In this document: positions 1-7,918 of the stretch, piece after piece
Position numbering within the stretch: position 1 is the stretch's first letter
Layout of the letters: the number at the start of each line of letters is the position of its first letter
Source of the DNA: Fragilaria radians
Lineage: Eukaryota > Bacillariophyta > Fragilariophyceae > Fragilariales > Fragilariaceae
Direction: 5' to 3'
Length of the DNA: 14,528 bases
Assembly: GCA_900642245.1 (NCBI GenBank)
Contig: CAAAJI010000722.1
Coordinates: forward strand, 10,404-24,931
Program-made: the position numbers and the translations under genes
Notes under the pieces: model-generated
Databases searched by the model: none
Told to the model about the DNA's origin: nothing
What the model saw: only the letters and a program-made list of their open reading frames with translations

Positions 1-52
1 TTTGCTGAAGAGTTCTTCAGAATTCATATGTGTAAGATGGGAAGCATTCCTG

Positions 53-67
53 TAGGGTGCGGGGCGA
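53..67 (+). repeat. Left terminal inverted repeat of the hAT element
   Basis: TAGGGTGCGGGGCGA reads as the inverted counterpart of 2476-2490 with mismatches only at its 8th and 10th bases. A TAGGG start is common in hAT TIRs. It sits about 90 bp upstream of the first transposase codons. Confidence 0.75.
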
Positions 68-70
68 CGC

Positions 71-96
71 CTCGCCAACTCGCCTTACCTCTCGCC
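71..96 (+). repeat. Left subterminal CTCGCC cluster
   Basis: Three exact CTCGCC copies lie at 71-76, 79-84 and 91-96, just inside the left TIR. hAT transposases generally bind short repeated subterminal motifs. This hexamer is a candidate, inferred from its position and its recurrence at the other end. The local GC-richness contrasts with the AT-rich body of the element. Confidence 0.6.
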
Positions 97-154
97 GAGT
101 CATACGGCTTTTACGTAGGCAAGGTCTGTATACCAAGCATTTTAATTTTTGAGA

Positions 155-2177
155 ATGGAAAGCAAATCGTTGTTGTTCAAAGATCCTGGAGATGCTGTAA
201 AGGATCCAATATGGCAGTTTTTCCTGAAATCAAAACAAAGGAATGACAGCACAAGAAGCTATACAGCAAAATGTACTTTCTGTGATGAGGTATTTGATGG
301 GAAAACATTGCTCATGGAGAAACACAGTCTGAAATGCAAAAAGATCAAAATGGATATCAAAGCACAAATTGTCTTAAATATAAATGCAGCCAATGATAAG
401 ACTTTATCTTTGGGTACCACTTCAAAATGCTCAAGCTCTAAACTTGACAAAAGCATTACAAGCTTTTTTAGTCCTGCAAAACTATCCAAGAGGAACAAGG
501 ATGAGCTGGCAATGGCATTGGTCCATGCATTCATAGCAGGACAAGTACCATTTTGTGCTATGGATGGCTTTTATTTTCAAGAGTTTATTCAAATGCTGAA
601 GCCACAATGGAGCATACCATCAAGAAAGACATTGATGGACAACCACCTTGTCTGACTGTATGCTGCAGCTTTGGGCAACCAAGATAGAACATTAGTATCT
701 GAAGATTATATTTCGTTATTGTTGGATGGATGGACTGATGTGTCAAATAATTCCATCTATGGTGTGATACTACTTCATGGCTATAAATACTGTTGTGCTG
801 GACATAATCAACTTGTCATCAAATCAGCACACTGCTGTTAATATATTGACAGAAGTGGAACTTTGCTCAAGTCAAACTGTGTCAAATGGAGTGCAATTAA
901 ATGCTGTGTGACAGATAGCCCTAGTATCATGACAAAATTTTGTCACATACTACATGATAAAAGGCCTCATGTTGTAATGCTGCCATGTGCTCTCTATGTG
1001 CTTTACTTAATGGCAAAAGATGTGTGTAGATACATTCATGCTAAGTGTATTGTGGAGACAAATTGCCTTTTAGTCAATTTCTTTACTTCTTCACATGTGT
1101 GGTTTCATAAGTCAAAGGAATGGATCAGGAACAACTCAAATATTGAGGAGAAGCATATTTTGTCAGCACTTTGTGAAACTTGTTGGTGTTCTATGACAAA
1201 AGTGTGCCTTGGTGTTGCAACATGTGCGCAATTTTTCTTTGATAGTCTACATAAACAGGGTAAAGTTGATGGCTACCCTGCTGTAAAGAAAAGAATCACA
1301 GATTTCATATCCTGACGCCTCTTCACAGATAATGAGGACTTGCTCAAGGCTTTGAAACCAATAGCTGACGCACTTGAGTCAATGGCTACTAATGTTGCTT
1401 CAATTTTATTAAGTGTTCTTTGATTGCATGTGTCCTTGCCAAAACTATCCCAAAACCAGTTCATTCAACATGCTTCATATTGTCTTGCAACTCGGGTGAA
1501 ACAATATTTCATGGAGCCAATCTATGTTGTGAGTCTTTTTTGTGGCCCATGTATAGCAAATCTTGCATTTCCAAGCAATACACATTGGAGTGGATCATTC
1601 GTAAAATACTTGCACATGTTATTTCATGGGGTTTTAAAAATTTGATTTCATTACCATGAAACAAGGTCTTGTTGAGTACAATTCCCACATCCATGAACTC
1701 TTAAAGGAAAAAGACCCAGTAACCTTTCGGTTGACAACTTCCAGATATCCTGCAGCACTCAAAGGTCATGCAGCACCCATAGAAACGTTATTTTCCAAAA
1801 TGCCATACTGCAAATCAAAATCTAGAAATCGAATGAATCTAGAAAATTTGAGAATGATGACAATCATCCGAAAAGACTTGGTGAAACAGAATCTAACTCT
1901 TTCTGCTGAGCAAAATGCAAAGATGTTTAAAGAAGAAACACAAATCAGAGAAGAAGAATTTTCTGAAGACAAATCAGCTATATCTGCATCTGTACCGGAC
2001 CTTGTGCCTCAATTTGATGAGATCATTCAAGAAATAGATGATGATGGTAGATTTACGCTTGACAGTATTTTTGACTTCAACAAATTTGAAAGCTTCCAAT
2101 GTGATGATGTGCCAAATGGTCATGATTACACTGGAGCAGATGAAGTCTTTACTCTGGATGATGTAATGTCCCTTTAG
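155..2177 (+). pseudogene. hAT transposase relic (BED-like finger, DUF659-like core, C-terminal dimerisation)
   Basis: This is a DDE-type nuclease for cut-and-paste transposition, now broken. The first ATG of the opening frame is at 155. A BED-like zinc finger follows (residues about 40-61 from that ATG: C-x2-C, then H-x3-C). The frame hits TGA at 653-655, but coding sense continues beyond it with DGWTD at 725-739, the DUF659/hAT signature carrying a catalytic Asp. Frame changes near 800 and 905 lead to a frame from about 863 with TDSPSIM (second catalytic Asp at 914-916). TGA follows at 1313-1315 and TGA again near 1422. The next coding frame covers about 1424-1645. The last frame (1656-2177) carries the hAT dimerisation signature (APIETLFS, then SRNRM) and ends in an acidic tail. 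Domain order is intact; the reading frame is not. Confidence 0.8.
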
Positions 2178-2255
2178 AAAGTATTGGAGGCTAATGGAAG
2201 ATTTAATCAAGATAAATGATGACATTTGATAACCTATGGGAAGATTTCATTCATG

Positions 2256-2261
2256 AATAAA
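2256..2261 (+). promoter_or_regulatory. Possible polyadenylation signal of the hAT transposase
   Basis: AATAAA lies about 80 bp after the transposase stop and inside the right TIR, which is a plausible place for 3' end formation. The hexamer is common by chance in AT-rich DNA, so support is weak. Confidence 0.25.
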
Positions 2262-2395
2262 CCCTGAATGACAAGTGCACAATTGGAGTGATAGGTTGAG
2301 CAGAACTAAACATTTTACCTCACCTTTCCTTATTTATGATTAACATTAAGCTATTAATTTTAGAGCAATCTGGCAGTACAAGTTCCCTCGTCTCC

Positions 2396-2480
2396 CTCGC
2401 CTCTCTCGCCCTGACCTCGCCCAAGGCGAGCTCCAACAGCTTGTCAGCTTGCCGCTCGCCAGACCAAGTAGGTGCTCGCC
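2396..2480 (+). repeat. Right subterminal CTCGCC cluster
   Basis: Five exact CTCGCC copies (2396-2401, 2405-2410, 2416-2421, 2455-2460, 2475-2480) and one inverted copy, GGCGAG, at 2425-2430 lie immediately inside the right TIR. They mirror the left-end cluster in motif but not in orientation: both ends carry the motif mainly on the plus strand. This is a likely transposase-binding region by analogy with other hAT elements. Confidence 0.6.
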
Positions 2481-2490
2481 TCCCACCCTA
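2476..2490 (-). repeat. Right terminal inverted repeat of the hAT element
   Basis: On the minus strand this reads TAGGGTGGGAGGCGA, matching the left TIR at 13 of 15 bases. It lies about 310 bp beyond the transposase stop, next to a cluster of CTCGCC hexamers. Confidence 0.75.
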
Positions 2491-3829
2491 ATCCTGAGCA
2501 TTCTAATATTATGACGTTAAATTAGGCACGATCCTGGGAATTCATTGATCATCTTACACGACTAGTGTATCGTATTGTTTGGTTTACGGGCTACAACACC
2601 TGACACATGGCTATTTATGTTGGCTCTATTACTTTAACATTTGTTTCTTTGAAATTTGTTTTCGGCCATTGAATTTGTTGACTATTCTAAAAGTGTTAGC
2701 ATCTATAGATTGCGATGCAGTTAACGAAAGTTATTTCCTTCGTATTAAGTTGTTACATTCGATCCATATGCTCTTGCTGCCTCGTCAAGAAGCCACTTTC
2801 TTACTTCGGATGCTGAAAAAGAACTCGGATTACTTTCATTTCAGTTTTGATATTGCTATTTTTAAGTTTAGACTATATAATAAAGTGGATTCAAGGAAGG
2901 AATTAAGTGGATTGAGAAGCGTAAAAAATTTATTCCATATATTCATCTACTTGAACAATTTTTAAGTTAATTTATTTGATTATTCCTATTTCTAATTCCA
3001 GTACAATTAGAAGGGAAGTTAGGCTTTTTCCAAGCGCCATTTTTATTTGTGTTTGCTCATAAGTTATGCAACAAAGAATAGGAAATATGCTTAAACTCCC
3101 CTCTTATCAATCATTCATACGGATACGAAGTGCAGGCCTCCCCCCCCCCATTGTTTGTCATCAGATAAACAACAATTAGCTTGATAAATATTTGCAGTTT
3201 AAGTCATGCCTTCTGATGAGCTTAACTTTCAATAAAATGGTCTCAATCTACGCTTGATGTGCCGTTCACATATAACTAAGACTGTAGCCATATGCTTTTC
3301 TCCTCATGAAAAATAAAAAGTCCATTTGAATGCCAATTTTTTTCAGTCAAAACTTGAATACCTGTGATCTATCAAGTTTCATAATTCTGAATGCTTTCAA
3401 TCTGTCTTGAAATCAACATTTGGAATACATTCTCTATCTCTTTCTTATGCTTTATTATTCTTCATCATTTAGATGTTCATTCGTATCTGTAAACAAAGCC
3501 AAATAAATGCATCAACACGCTTGAAGGGAAACATCTTTGAAAAGAAACAGTGTTGCTGGATTGCGACCCTTAGTGGATTAAATTTCCCATCAATGACTTA
3601 GCTGTGCATCAGTCTAAAATAGTTTAGCATGGTAGACACTTTTTCGCTATTAGCTTCGTTTCTCACTGAGAGATATTTAATGGAATCAAAGAATTTGTCA
3701 TTCTCTTCATAAAAAAATGAAAAAAATGAAAGGTCTGCCCCCCACTCCTTTGGAATGAAAGCCGGATGAGCCAAAAGGCCAACTCTAAGTTAATCATCCT
3801 TTATGGAAGATAATGTAAGTATGGAGGAT
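2491..3829. other. AT-rich stretch with no recognised gene
   Basis: I see no supportable gene or RNA. An open frame at 2579-2965 (plus) encodes about 128 residues rich in F, L, I and Y, without a recognisable motif, and is probably chance. The stretch also contains a run of ten C (3140-3149) and an A-rich patch (about 3711-3730). No repeat shared with the rest of the window was noticed. Confidence 0.5.
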
Positions 3830-4189
3830 TCAAATGAATTTGTATGTTGACAAATTAGATAGATGCACAAAAACTGCACCTTTCATAATGTTTATTCTAG
3901 TGCATAATTTGGGAGTAAAGAAGCCACTTAGTGTGCCCTGTTTGAAATTTTTAGTGGAATTGATGGGACGTGAATGAGATAGTTTGGATGTTGCCGTTGA
4001 TGATGCATGTGGTTGAGAAGCTTCAAGAGGAGGATCATCTGGTAAATCTTCCCATACCACCACAGTTTTAGTATGTAAATAACCATGCTCATCCATGGTA
4101 GTTTTGTCCACTAACGTTTTGCGTCGTTTGATTCCAGGAACTGTCACTTTGGAATTAGCGTCTGTATCCAGGAATTCTGACGATCGAGA
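3830..4189 (-). pseudogene. POLD3/Pol32-like C-terminal fragment with PIP box
   Basis: This resembles the C-terminus of the third subunit of DNA polymerase delta (POLD3/p66, Pol32, Cdc27), which tethers the polymerase to PCNA. What is seen: a basic KRRKTL patch, then DKTTMDEHGYLHTKTVVVWED, the conserved 'D-x-x-G-x-x-x-T' block of this family, then a Ser/Thr-rich linker. Last is QGTLSGFF (3917-3940), a perfect PIP box (Q-x2-L-x2-F-F) like the one ending yeast Pol32. Normally the protein ends within a few residues of the PIP box. Here the frame runs on about 28 residues to a stop at 3830, so the native stop seems lost. No N-terminal POLD3 domain lies in the window, and the frame joins an unrelated-looking segment upstream across a TGA (4214-4216). 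It is probably an orphan or captured fragment. A last exon of a real gene cannot be fully excluded. Confidence 0.6.
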
Positions 4190-4216
4190 AAGCCAAAGTA
4201 CATCATTGTAATGTCA

Positions 4217-4492
4217 ACATGAACATTTCTTAGCATGCAAGTCCACTTGGTATTCATTTCCAATCGATGTTGCCAAAAAGCAATCTTCCCTAGCTGCTTG
4301 ACAATCCATAAAATAGATCTTTTCAATTGCTGCATCCATAGTTTTAAGAAACGCTTTGGAAAATATTGATTCGGATAATTCATATTTTGCTTTCCTTTGT
4401 AAAATAAGGTCATTATCTCCCTGTATATTTTCACGTTGAGAAAAAGTGATTGTCTTCTCTGGAATCCCCAATCCAGCTATTAAAGCTGACAT
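4217..4492 (-). pseudogene. Unidentified coding remnant ending in a half SWIM-like zinc motif
   Basis: This open stretch of about 92 residues on the minus strand ends in TGA (4214-4216) and is in the same frame as the POLD3-like fragment downstream. It reads like real coding DNA (mixed composition, a basic-acidic central helix-like stretch). Its last residues, Y-Q-V-D-L followed by C-S-C (Cys codons 4217-4219 and 4223-4225), resemble the first half of a SWIM zinc finger (C-x-C ... C-x-H). SWIM fingers occur near the C-terminus of MULE transposases. The second half (C-x-H) is absent: after the TGA the frame reads H-Y-N-D-V-L-W-L and then S-R-S-S where C-x-H would be expected. The 5' limit is arbitrary, because upstream of about 4492 the DNA becomes AT-rich and intron-like. 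A MULE relic is my best guess, not a firm call. Confidence 0.35.
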
Positions 4493-5107
4493 ACCTTGAG
4501 TTACGTTTATTAAGATAATACATAACACTATAGGTTGTAAGCAATACAGTCTAATAATAATATAATTAATTACTAAGGCTAAAAGATTTGCATGTGTACC
4601 GATACTGGAGATGTCCAAAGTTATTGTTAGTACATATTAAATAATAGTAGAATTAATATTCTTGTATTTACTCATCTAAAACTAGAATAGGTCACATAGG
4701 TAACCATTCTTTCTATACCTTCCACAAATTCAATTAAGACATAGTCGTATATGCATTTAGTGATGCTTATTATTGCTTATAAATGAAGAAGATCATTTAA
4801 TATCTTTTCAGGACCGTCATATCAATAAGGTAGGAATAACTATTACAGATTCCTGAGTAACAAACCGGAATCTATCAATATTCATAATTGATGAAACTAA
4901 GTGAATCTTAGATCACAAAGTCTAAATGTTAAGTGTTGAATCTAACACGTAAGCTAAAGAGACTACGTGGTAAAGGAAACACGTTGCAATTAATTCACAA
5001 GAGATCTAGGATAAAAGTAACTTTTTAGATCATAATTTACAATTTGTATAAACTTTTAGAGCAGCTTAGAGCACTGTGATCACATTCAGTTTGTTACCGA
5101 TTGTACA
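4493..5107. other. AT-rich stretch, possible leader/LTR remnant of the gypsy element
   Basis: No gene is visible. The part next to 5107 is where a 5' LTR and leader of the plus-strand gypsy element should be. No 3' LTR survives for comparison, and I could not delimit an LTR or primer-binding site. A perfect 10-bp palindrome TGTGATCACA sits at 5075-5084, about 25 bp before the presumed gag ATG. Its meaning is unknown. Confidence 0.35.
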
Positions 5108-5711
5108 ATGAGTAAGTTTTCGAAACAAATCCTTCCAACTATGCGTGAGAACCCCCCATTCCCTTTGTTACCAAGTTGAAGAAGTTGGAGGCGGATGGTA
5201 CTGATTCTGACAAGGTGGAGTCCATCAGATTTGAGTTTCTTATTGGCCCTTCCAACCCTGCTACCCAATTTTCCAAGGAGCTCTTCATCTTTAAAGACGG
5301 AAGCCCAGAGGAGTATGTCAGGTGGTTGATGGGTTATTGTGATTTGGAGTTGCTAATGCCCTTGAAGGAGCCATCAGATAGGACAAAGATGCTATGTACT
5401 ATGCTAAAGGGACGAGCTCTCTCTCTTTTTGAATATCACCTTTCAAAGAGATGTGGTGGTGAAGACATTGAAGTCACGGACCATGAGTTGTTAGAATTAG
5501 TAATTAGAGACCTAGGATTAGACTATATATTTCTAGGCGCGCCATTAGGGTGCTAAAGTACTACATGAGGAGATGTCGCTTCATGAGACCTAACACAACG
5601 GTCCAACAGTTTGTGGAAAGACTCAATGAGCTTAACCGCTACCTACTGTTTTTCCCTCAGGAATGTCCTACTCCTCTCACTCAAGACGAAATCATTGAGA
5701 TTCTTGATTAG
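5108..5711 (+). pseudogene. Gypsy gag remnant
   Basis: This would encode the capsid/nucleocapsid polyprotein. A plausible start is ATG at 5108 (MSKFSKQILP), but this frame hits TGA within about 24 codons. The coding sense moves to another frame at about 5170 (KKLEADG), runs through the retrotransposon-gag-like helical region (FIFKDGSPEEYVRWLMGYCDL, then a KGRALSLFEYHL stretch), and breaks again near 5535. It then continues in a third frame (VQQFVERLNELNRYLLFFP, typical of gag) to TAG at 5709-5711. The C-terminal gag part is absent, because the sequence jumps to pre-protease sequence within a few bases. Three frames and a deletion mean it is not functional. Confidence 0.75.
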
Positions 5712-5713
5712 GT

Positions 5714-6232
5714 GTGGTTAACTTAATTAATAGTAGTGATGAAATGGAGGAGTATTTCCTAATTCCCCCTACTATCCGTAGATCTAGTACAAAACTAGTT
5801 GAAAATTCTCATCCAACCACCAAATTAGTGGTGACCCTCAATTTCAATCATGAGGAACATGTGCTTAGAGCACTGGCGGTGCTAGTTGCAGCATCATTCT
5901 TGAGTCTTATACATCCAAGGATAGTATAAAACAAAATATAGAGAATAAAATCACGTGGAGTACCATGAATGGTCAGTTTACAACTGATAAATCTGGATTG
6001 GTAAGCTTTGTGCTGCCAGAATTCAATCTCAAGAAACAAATTACTTGGGAGTTTCATATTGATGACCGATCCAAGCCATGGGACACATATGGAATGATCA
6101 TTGGTTGAGATCTTCTCGGAAAATTAGGTATTATGCTTAATTTTAATGATAAAACTGTCACATGGGACAATGATACAATCTCAATGAAAGACTGAGGCTC
6201 TCTGAATTTTCAGAAGGCCATTACTGAGATTT
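5714..6232 (+). pseudogene. Gypsy retropepsin remnant with catalytic motif deleted
   Basis: An acidic linker (SSDEMEEYF) is followed by the protease strand sequence HVLRALA. The active-site D-T-G triad that should follow is disrupted near 5878-5883 by an apparent 7-bp loss relative to the minus-strand copy, which retains LADTGAS (about 7640-7670). After the deletion the protease resumes in a new frame (about 5878 onward, GASCSIILESYTS) to the flap and C-terminal part (MIIG then DLLGKLGI). Two in-frame TGA codons (6106-6108 and 6193-6195) interrupt the rest. The first replaces an Arg that the minus copy still encodes as CGA. Confidence 0.75.
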
Positions 6233-7126
6233 ATTTGACTGCAAATGAACCTCAGAGTCTTATGGGTGAGTTTTCTCATTCCACCAAGATCCTAGATGCA
6301 GAATATAAGCCTGCAATCCTAGAAGAAGTCACCAAGGCTTGTGAAAACCTCAATGAAGAGGAACAATGCCAGTTACTCCAAGTACTCCAAAAATATGAAC
6401 ATCTCTTTGATGGCACATTAGGAGAATTCAACATGGCTCCCATTAGTCCAAACTTGATAGACCTGGGATTTAAGCCAGTACATGCTTGGCCTAAAACTGT
6501 TCCTAGATCAGTAGAGCAACGACAACGCAAAGAAATTGCAAGGTTGGTGGACATTGGGGTCCTTGAAGAAGATTATACTTCTGAATGGGTCTCCCTAACA
6601 TTTGCAATTGCCAAGAAGAATGGAACTATAAGAGTTGTTTCTGATTTCAGAAAACTCAATTCATTACTTCAATGTCATTCATTCCCAACACCATAAATTG
6701 GGGACATGATCAGATCCATGGAAGGATTTACCTTTGCCATGGCTCTGGATTTGAACATGGGTTACTACCATATCAAATTGGATACGGATGCCCAAAAGCT
6801 TTGTACAATTATATTTCCCTGGAGAGAATATAAGTACAAACGCTTTCCCTTAGGCATCAAAATAGCCCCAGATGTTTTCCAAAATGTCATGTCAAAACTG
6901 ACCCAAGATTTGGAATATGTCAAAACATATCTGGATGATTGTTAATTCTAACAGATGGCAATTTTGCAGACCACCTGACTAAGTTAGAGATGGTACTAGC
7001 AAAACTCTCAACTGCTGGTATGAGAGTCAATGCATCTAAATCAAAGTTCTTTGCTGAGCAGATTGAATATCTGGGTTACTGGATTACCAGAAAAGGTATC
7101 CCACCAGTGTATAATAAGGTACAATA
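6233..7126 (+). pseudogene. Gypsy reverse transcriptase remnant
   Basis: This would copy element RNA into cDNA. RT motifs are visible in order: the LxxGxI/L region (VDIGVLEE), the template-contact segment (SEWVSLTFAIAKKNGTIRVV then DFRKLN), the first catalytic Asp in MALDLNMGYYHIKL, FPLGIKIAPDVFQNVMSKL, and the YLDD box at 6928-6939. A TAA (6694-6696) interrupts between DFRKLN and the first catalytic motif. A one-base loss right after YLDD moves the thumb segment (LILTDGNF to IEYLGYWITRKGI) into another frame. The sequence stops in the connection toward RNase H. It is dead as written, but it is the best-preserved part of the element. Confidence 0.85.
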
Positions 7127-7233
7127 ATCATCAACAACATCATTGTTTCATCCTCCAGCATTTCATCAAATAATATCATATCAACAATTGGTAATTTGTC
7201 TTGTGCCACGTTTGCATTTGTCACATGTGGTAG
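7127..7233 (-). other. Short segment between the tail-to-tail gypsy pieces
   Basis: On the minus strand this stretch stays open for about 35 codons and is acidic (VDMILFDEMLEDET). It follows the repeat module at 7234-7414 with a frame change, so it may be the 3'-most coding part of the same retroelement. I could not place it in a known domain. Confidence 0.3.
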
Positions 7234-7414
7234 TTCACATTGTGGCATCTGTCCTCTTGGATGAAGCAGCATGAGGAGGATTGCAGAGTGTTATTACAGG
7301 TGGAAATTTTCTTCCAGAGGGTATGATTTGTTGTGAGGATGTCAAATCATCAACATAATCTTCCTTGACTGTTGATCCCCCCATGGATTCATTCTTTTGA
7401 CCAGGTGATTGGAT
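7234..7414 (-). repeat. Repeat module C, copy 1
   Basis: About 180 bp strongly resemble 10444-10638 along their full length, with small indels. Shared blocks include GTCCTCTTGGATGAAG, GGAAATTTTCTTCCA, GATTCATTCTTT and GTGATTGGAT. On the minus strand it is open (GGSTVKEDYVDDLTSSQ) and here directly follows the gypsy protease fragment, which would make it a retroelement 3' piece brought in by internal deletion. Its product is not recognised. Confidence 0.7.
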
Positions 7415-7918
7415 CTCGGCCAATGATCATGTCATATATGCTTGATGACTTAGAACGGTCATCAACATGAAATGACCAAGAAATTTGTTTCTTGAAATTG
7501 AATTCTGGAAGCAAAAGGTTACTAATCCAGTTTTATCAGTTGTAAACTGACCACCCATGGTACTCCATGTGGTTTTATTGCTTTTGTCAGTTTTGGTGAA
7601 TTGTTGTGAAGTATAAACTTCAAGGATAATACTGCTACTGGCTCCTGTATCTGCCAGTGCTCTTAACAAATGTTCCTCATTGTTAATTTGGAAGCTTACA
7701 ACCAGCTCAGAAGTTGGATGTGATGTATTTACTTTAGCTGCTTTGGTTCTATTTAAACTAGAAAAGAATGGGAAGTAATTCTCATCTTCATCACTACTAG
7801 TGGTTAGATTTATTTCTGTGGAAAGGAGATATTCCACTTTCCTTTTCTTGGAATTAGTGCCTTTGGTGTTCAATTGTTTCTTTAACGAGTTAATCTCTTT
7901 GAAAAGAAACGCCAAAGA
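7415..7918 (-). pseudogene. Second gypsy copy: gag C-terminus and protease, minus strand
   Basis: A minus-strand paralogue of the gypsy piece at 5714-6105. It begins with a gag C-terminal helix (FKEINSLKKQLN) and a basic KKRKVEYL segment. An acidic linker (SSDEDENYF) follows, then the retropepsin with an intact LADTGAS active site, then WSTMGGQFTTDKTGL. One frame change near 7480-7500 leads to FHVDDRS and MIIGRD, where gypsy similarity stops and repeat module C begins. The segment shared with the plus copy is clearly related but diverged, so the copies are not a recent duplication. No LTR is visible. The upstream edge abuts the truncated copia integrase in the same orientation. Confidence 0.8.

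Larger units (their letters stand above)
53..2490 (+). mobile_element. Decayed hAT-superfamily DNA transposon
   Basis: The unit is bounded by imperfect terminal inverted repeats that begin TAGGGTG, a start typical of hAT elements, and that match at 13 of 15 positions. It encloses one plus-strand transposase relic with the hAT domain order and has CTCGCC hexamer clusters just inside both ends. The length of about 2.4 kb is slightly short for an autonomous hAT. The transposase is broken by stops and frameshifts, so this copy cannot move by itself. No clean 8-bp target-site duplication abuts the TIRs. A 7-bp AGCATTC repeat lies at 43-49 and 2497-2503, and a TTCCTG/ATCCTG near-match lies directly beside the ends, so the exact boundaries could be off by a few bases. 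Confidence 0.8.
5108..7126 (+). mobile_element. Ty3/gypsy LTR retrotransposon fragment, plus strand (gag-pro-RT)
   Basis: Gag, aspartic protease and reverse transcriptase regions follow in gypsy order on the plus strand. The copy stops after the RT domain (about 7126). RNase H, integrase and both recognisable LTRs are missing. It carries internal deletions, frameshifts and nonsense codons, so it is dead. A second, minus-strand copy of its gag-pro region lies at 7415-7918 and confirms the alignment of the protease segment. The overall protein style matches gypsy elements I associate with diatoms. Confidence 0.85.

Noticed and set aside
5..20. Perfect short palindrome CTGAAGAGTTCTTCAG near the window start
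   Set aside because: Seven-base arms arise by chance in a window of this size, and nothing adjacent suggests a terminator or operator in eukaryotic DNA.
28..246. Open frame over the left hAT end
   Set aside because: It runs across the TIR and hexamer cluster in a different frame from the transposase and has no protein-like features.
2535..2570. CATCTTACAC here is the inverse of a string near 30-40, outside the hAT ends
   Set aside because: Only 10 bp match and the flanks do not align well, so it is not evidence for longer inverted repeats.
2579..2965. A 128-codon plus-strand open frame
   Set aside because: Rich in F, L, I and Y as expected for AT-rich non-coding DNA, no recognisable motif, start codon is TTG, no neighbouring support.
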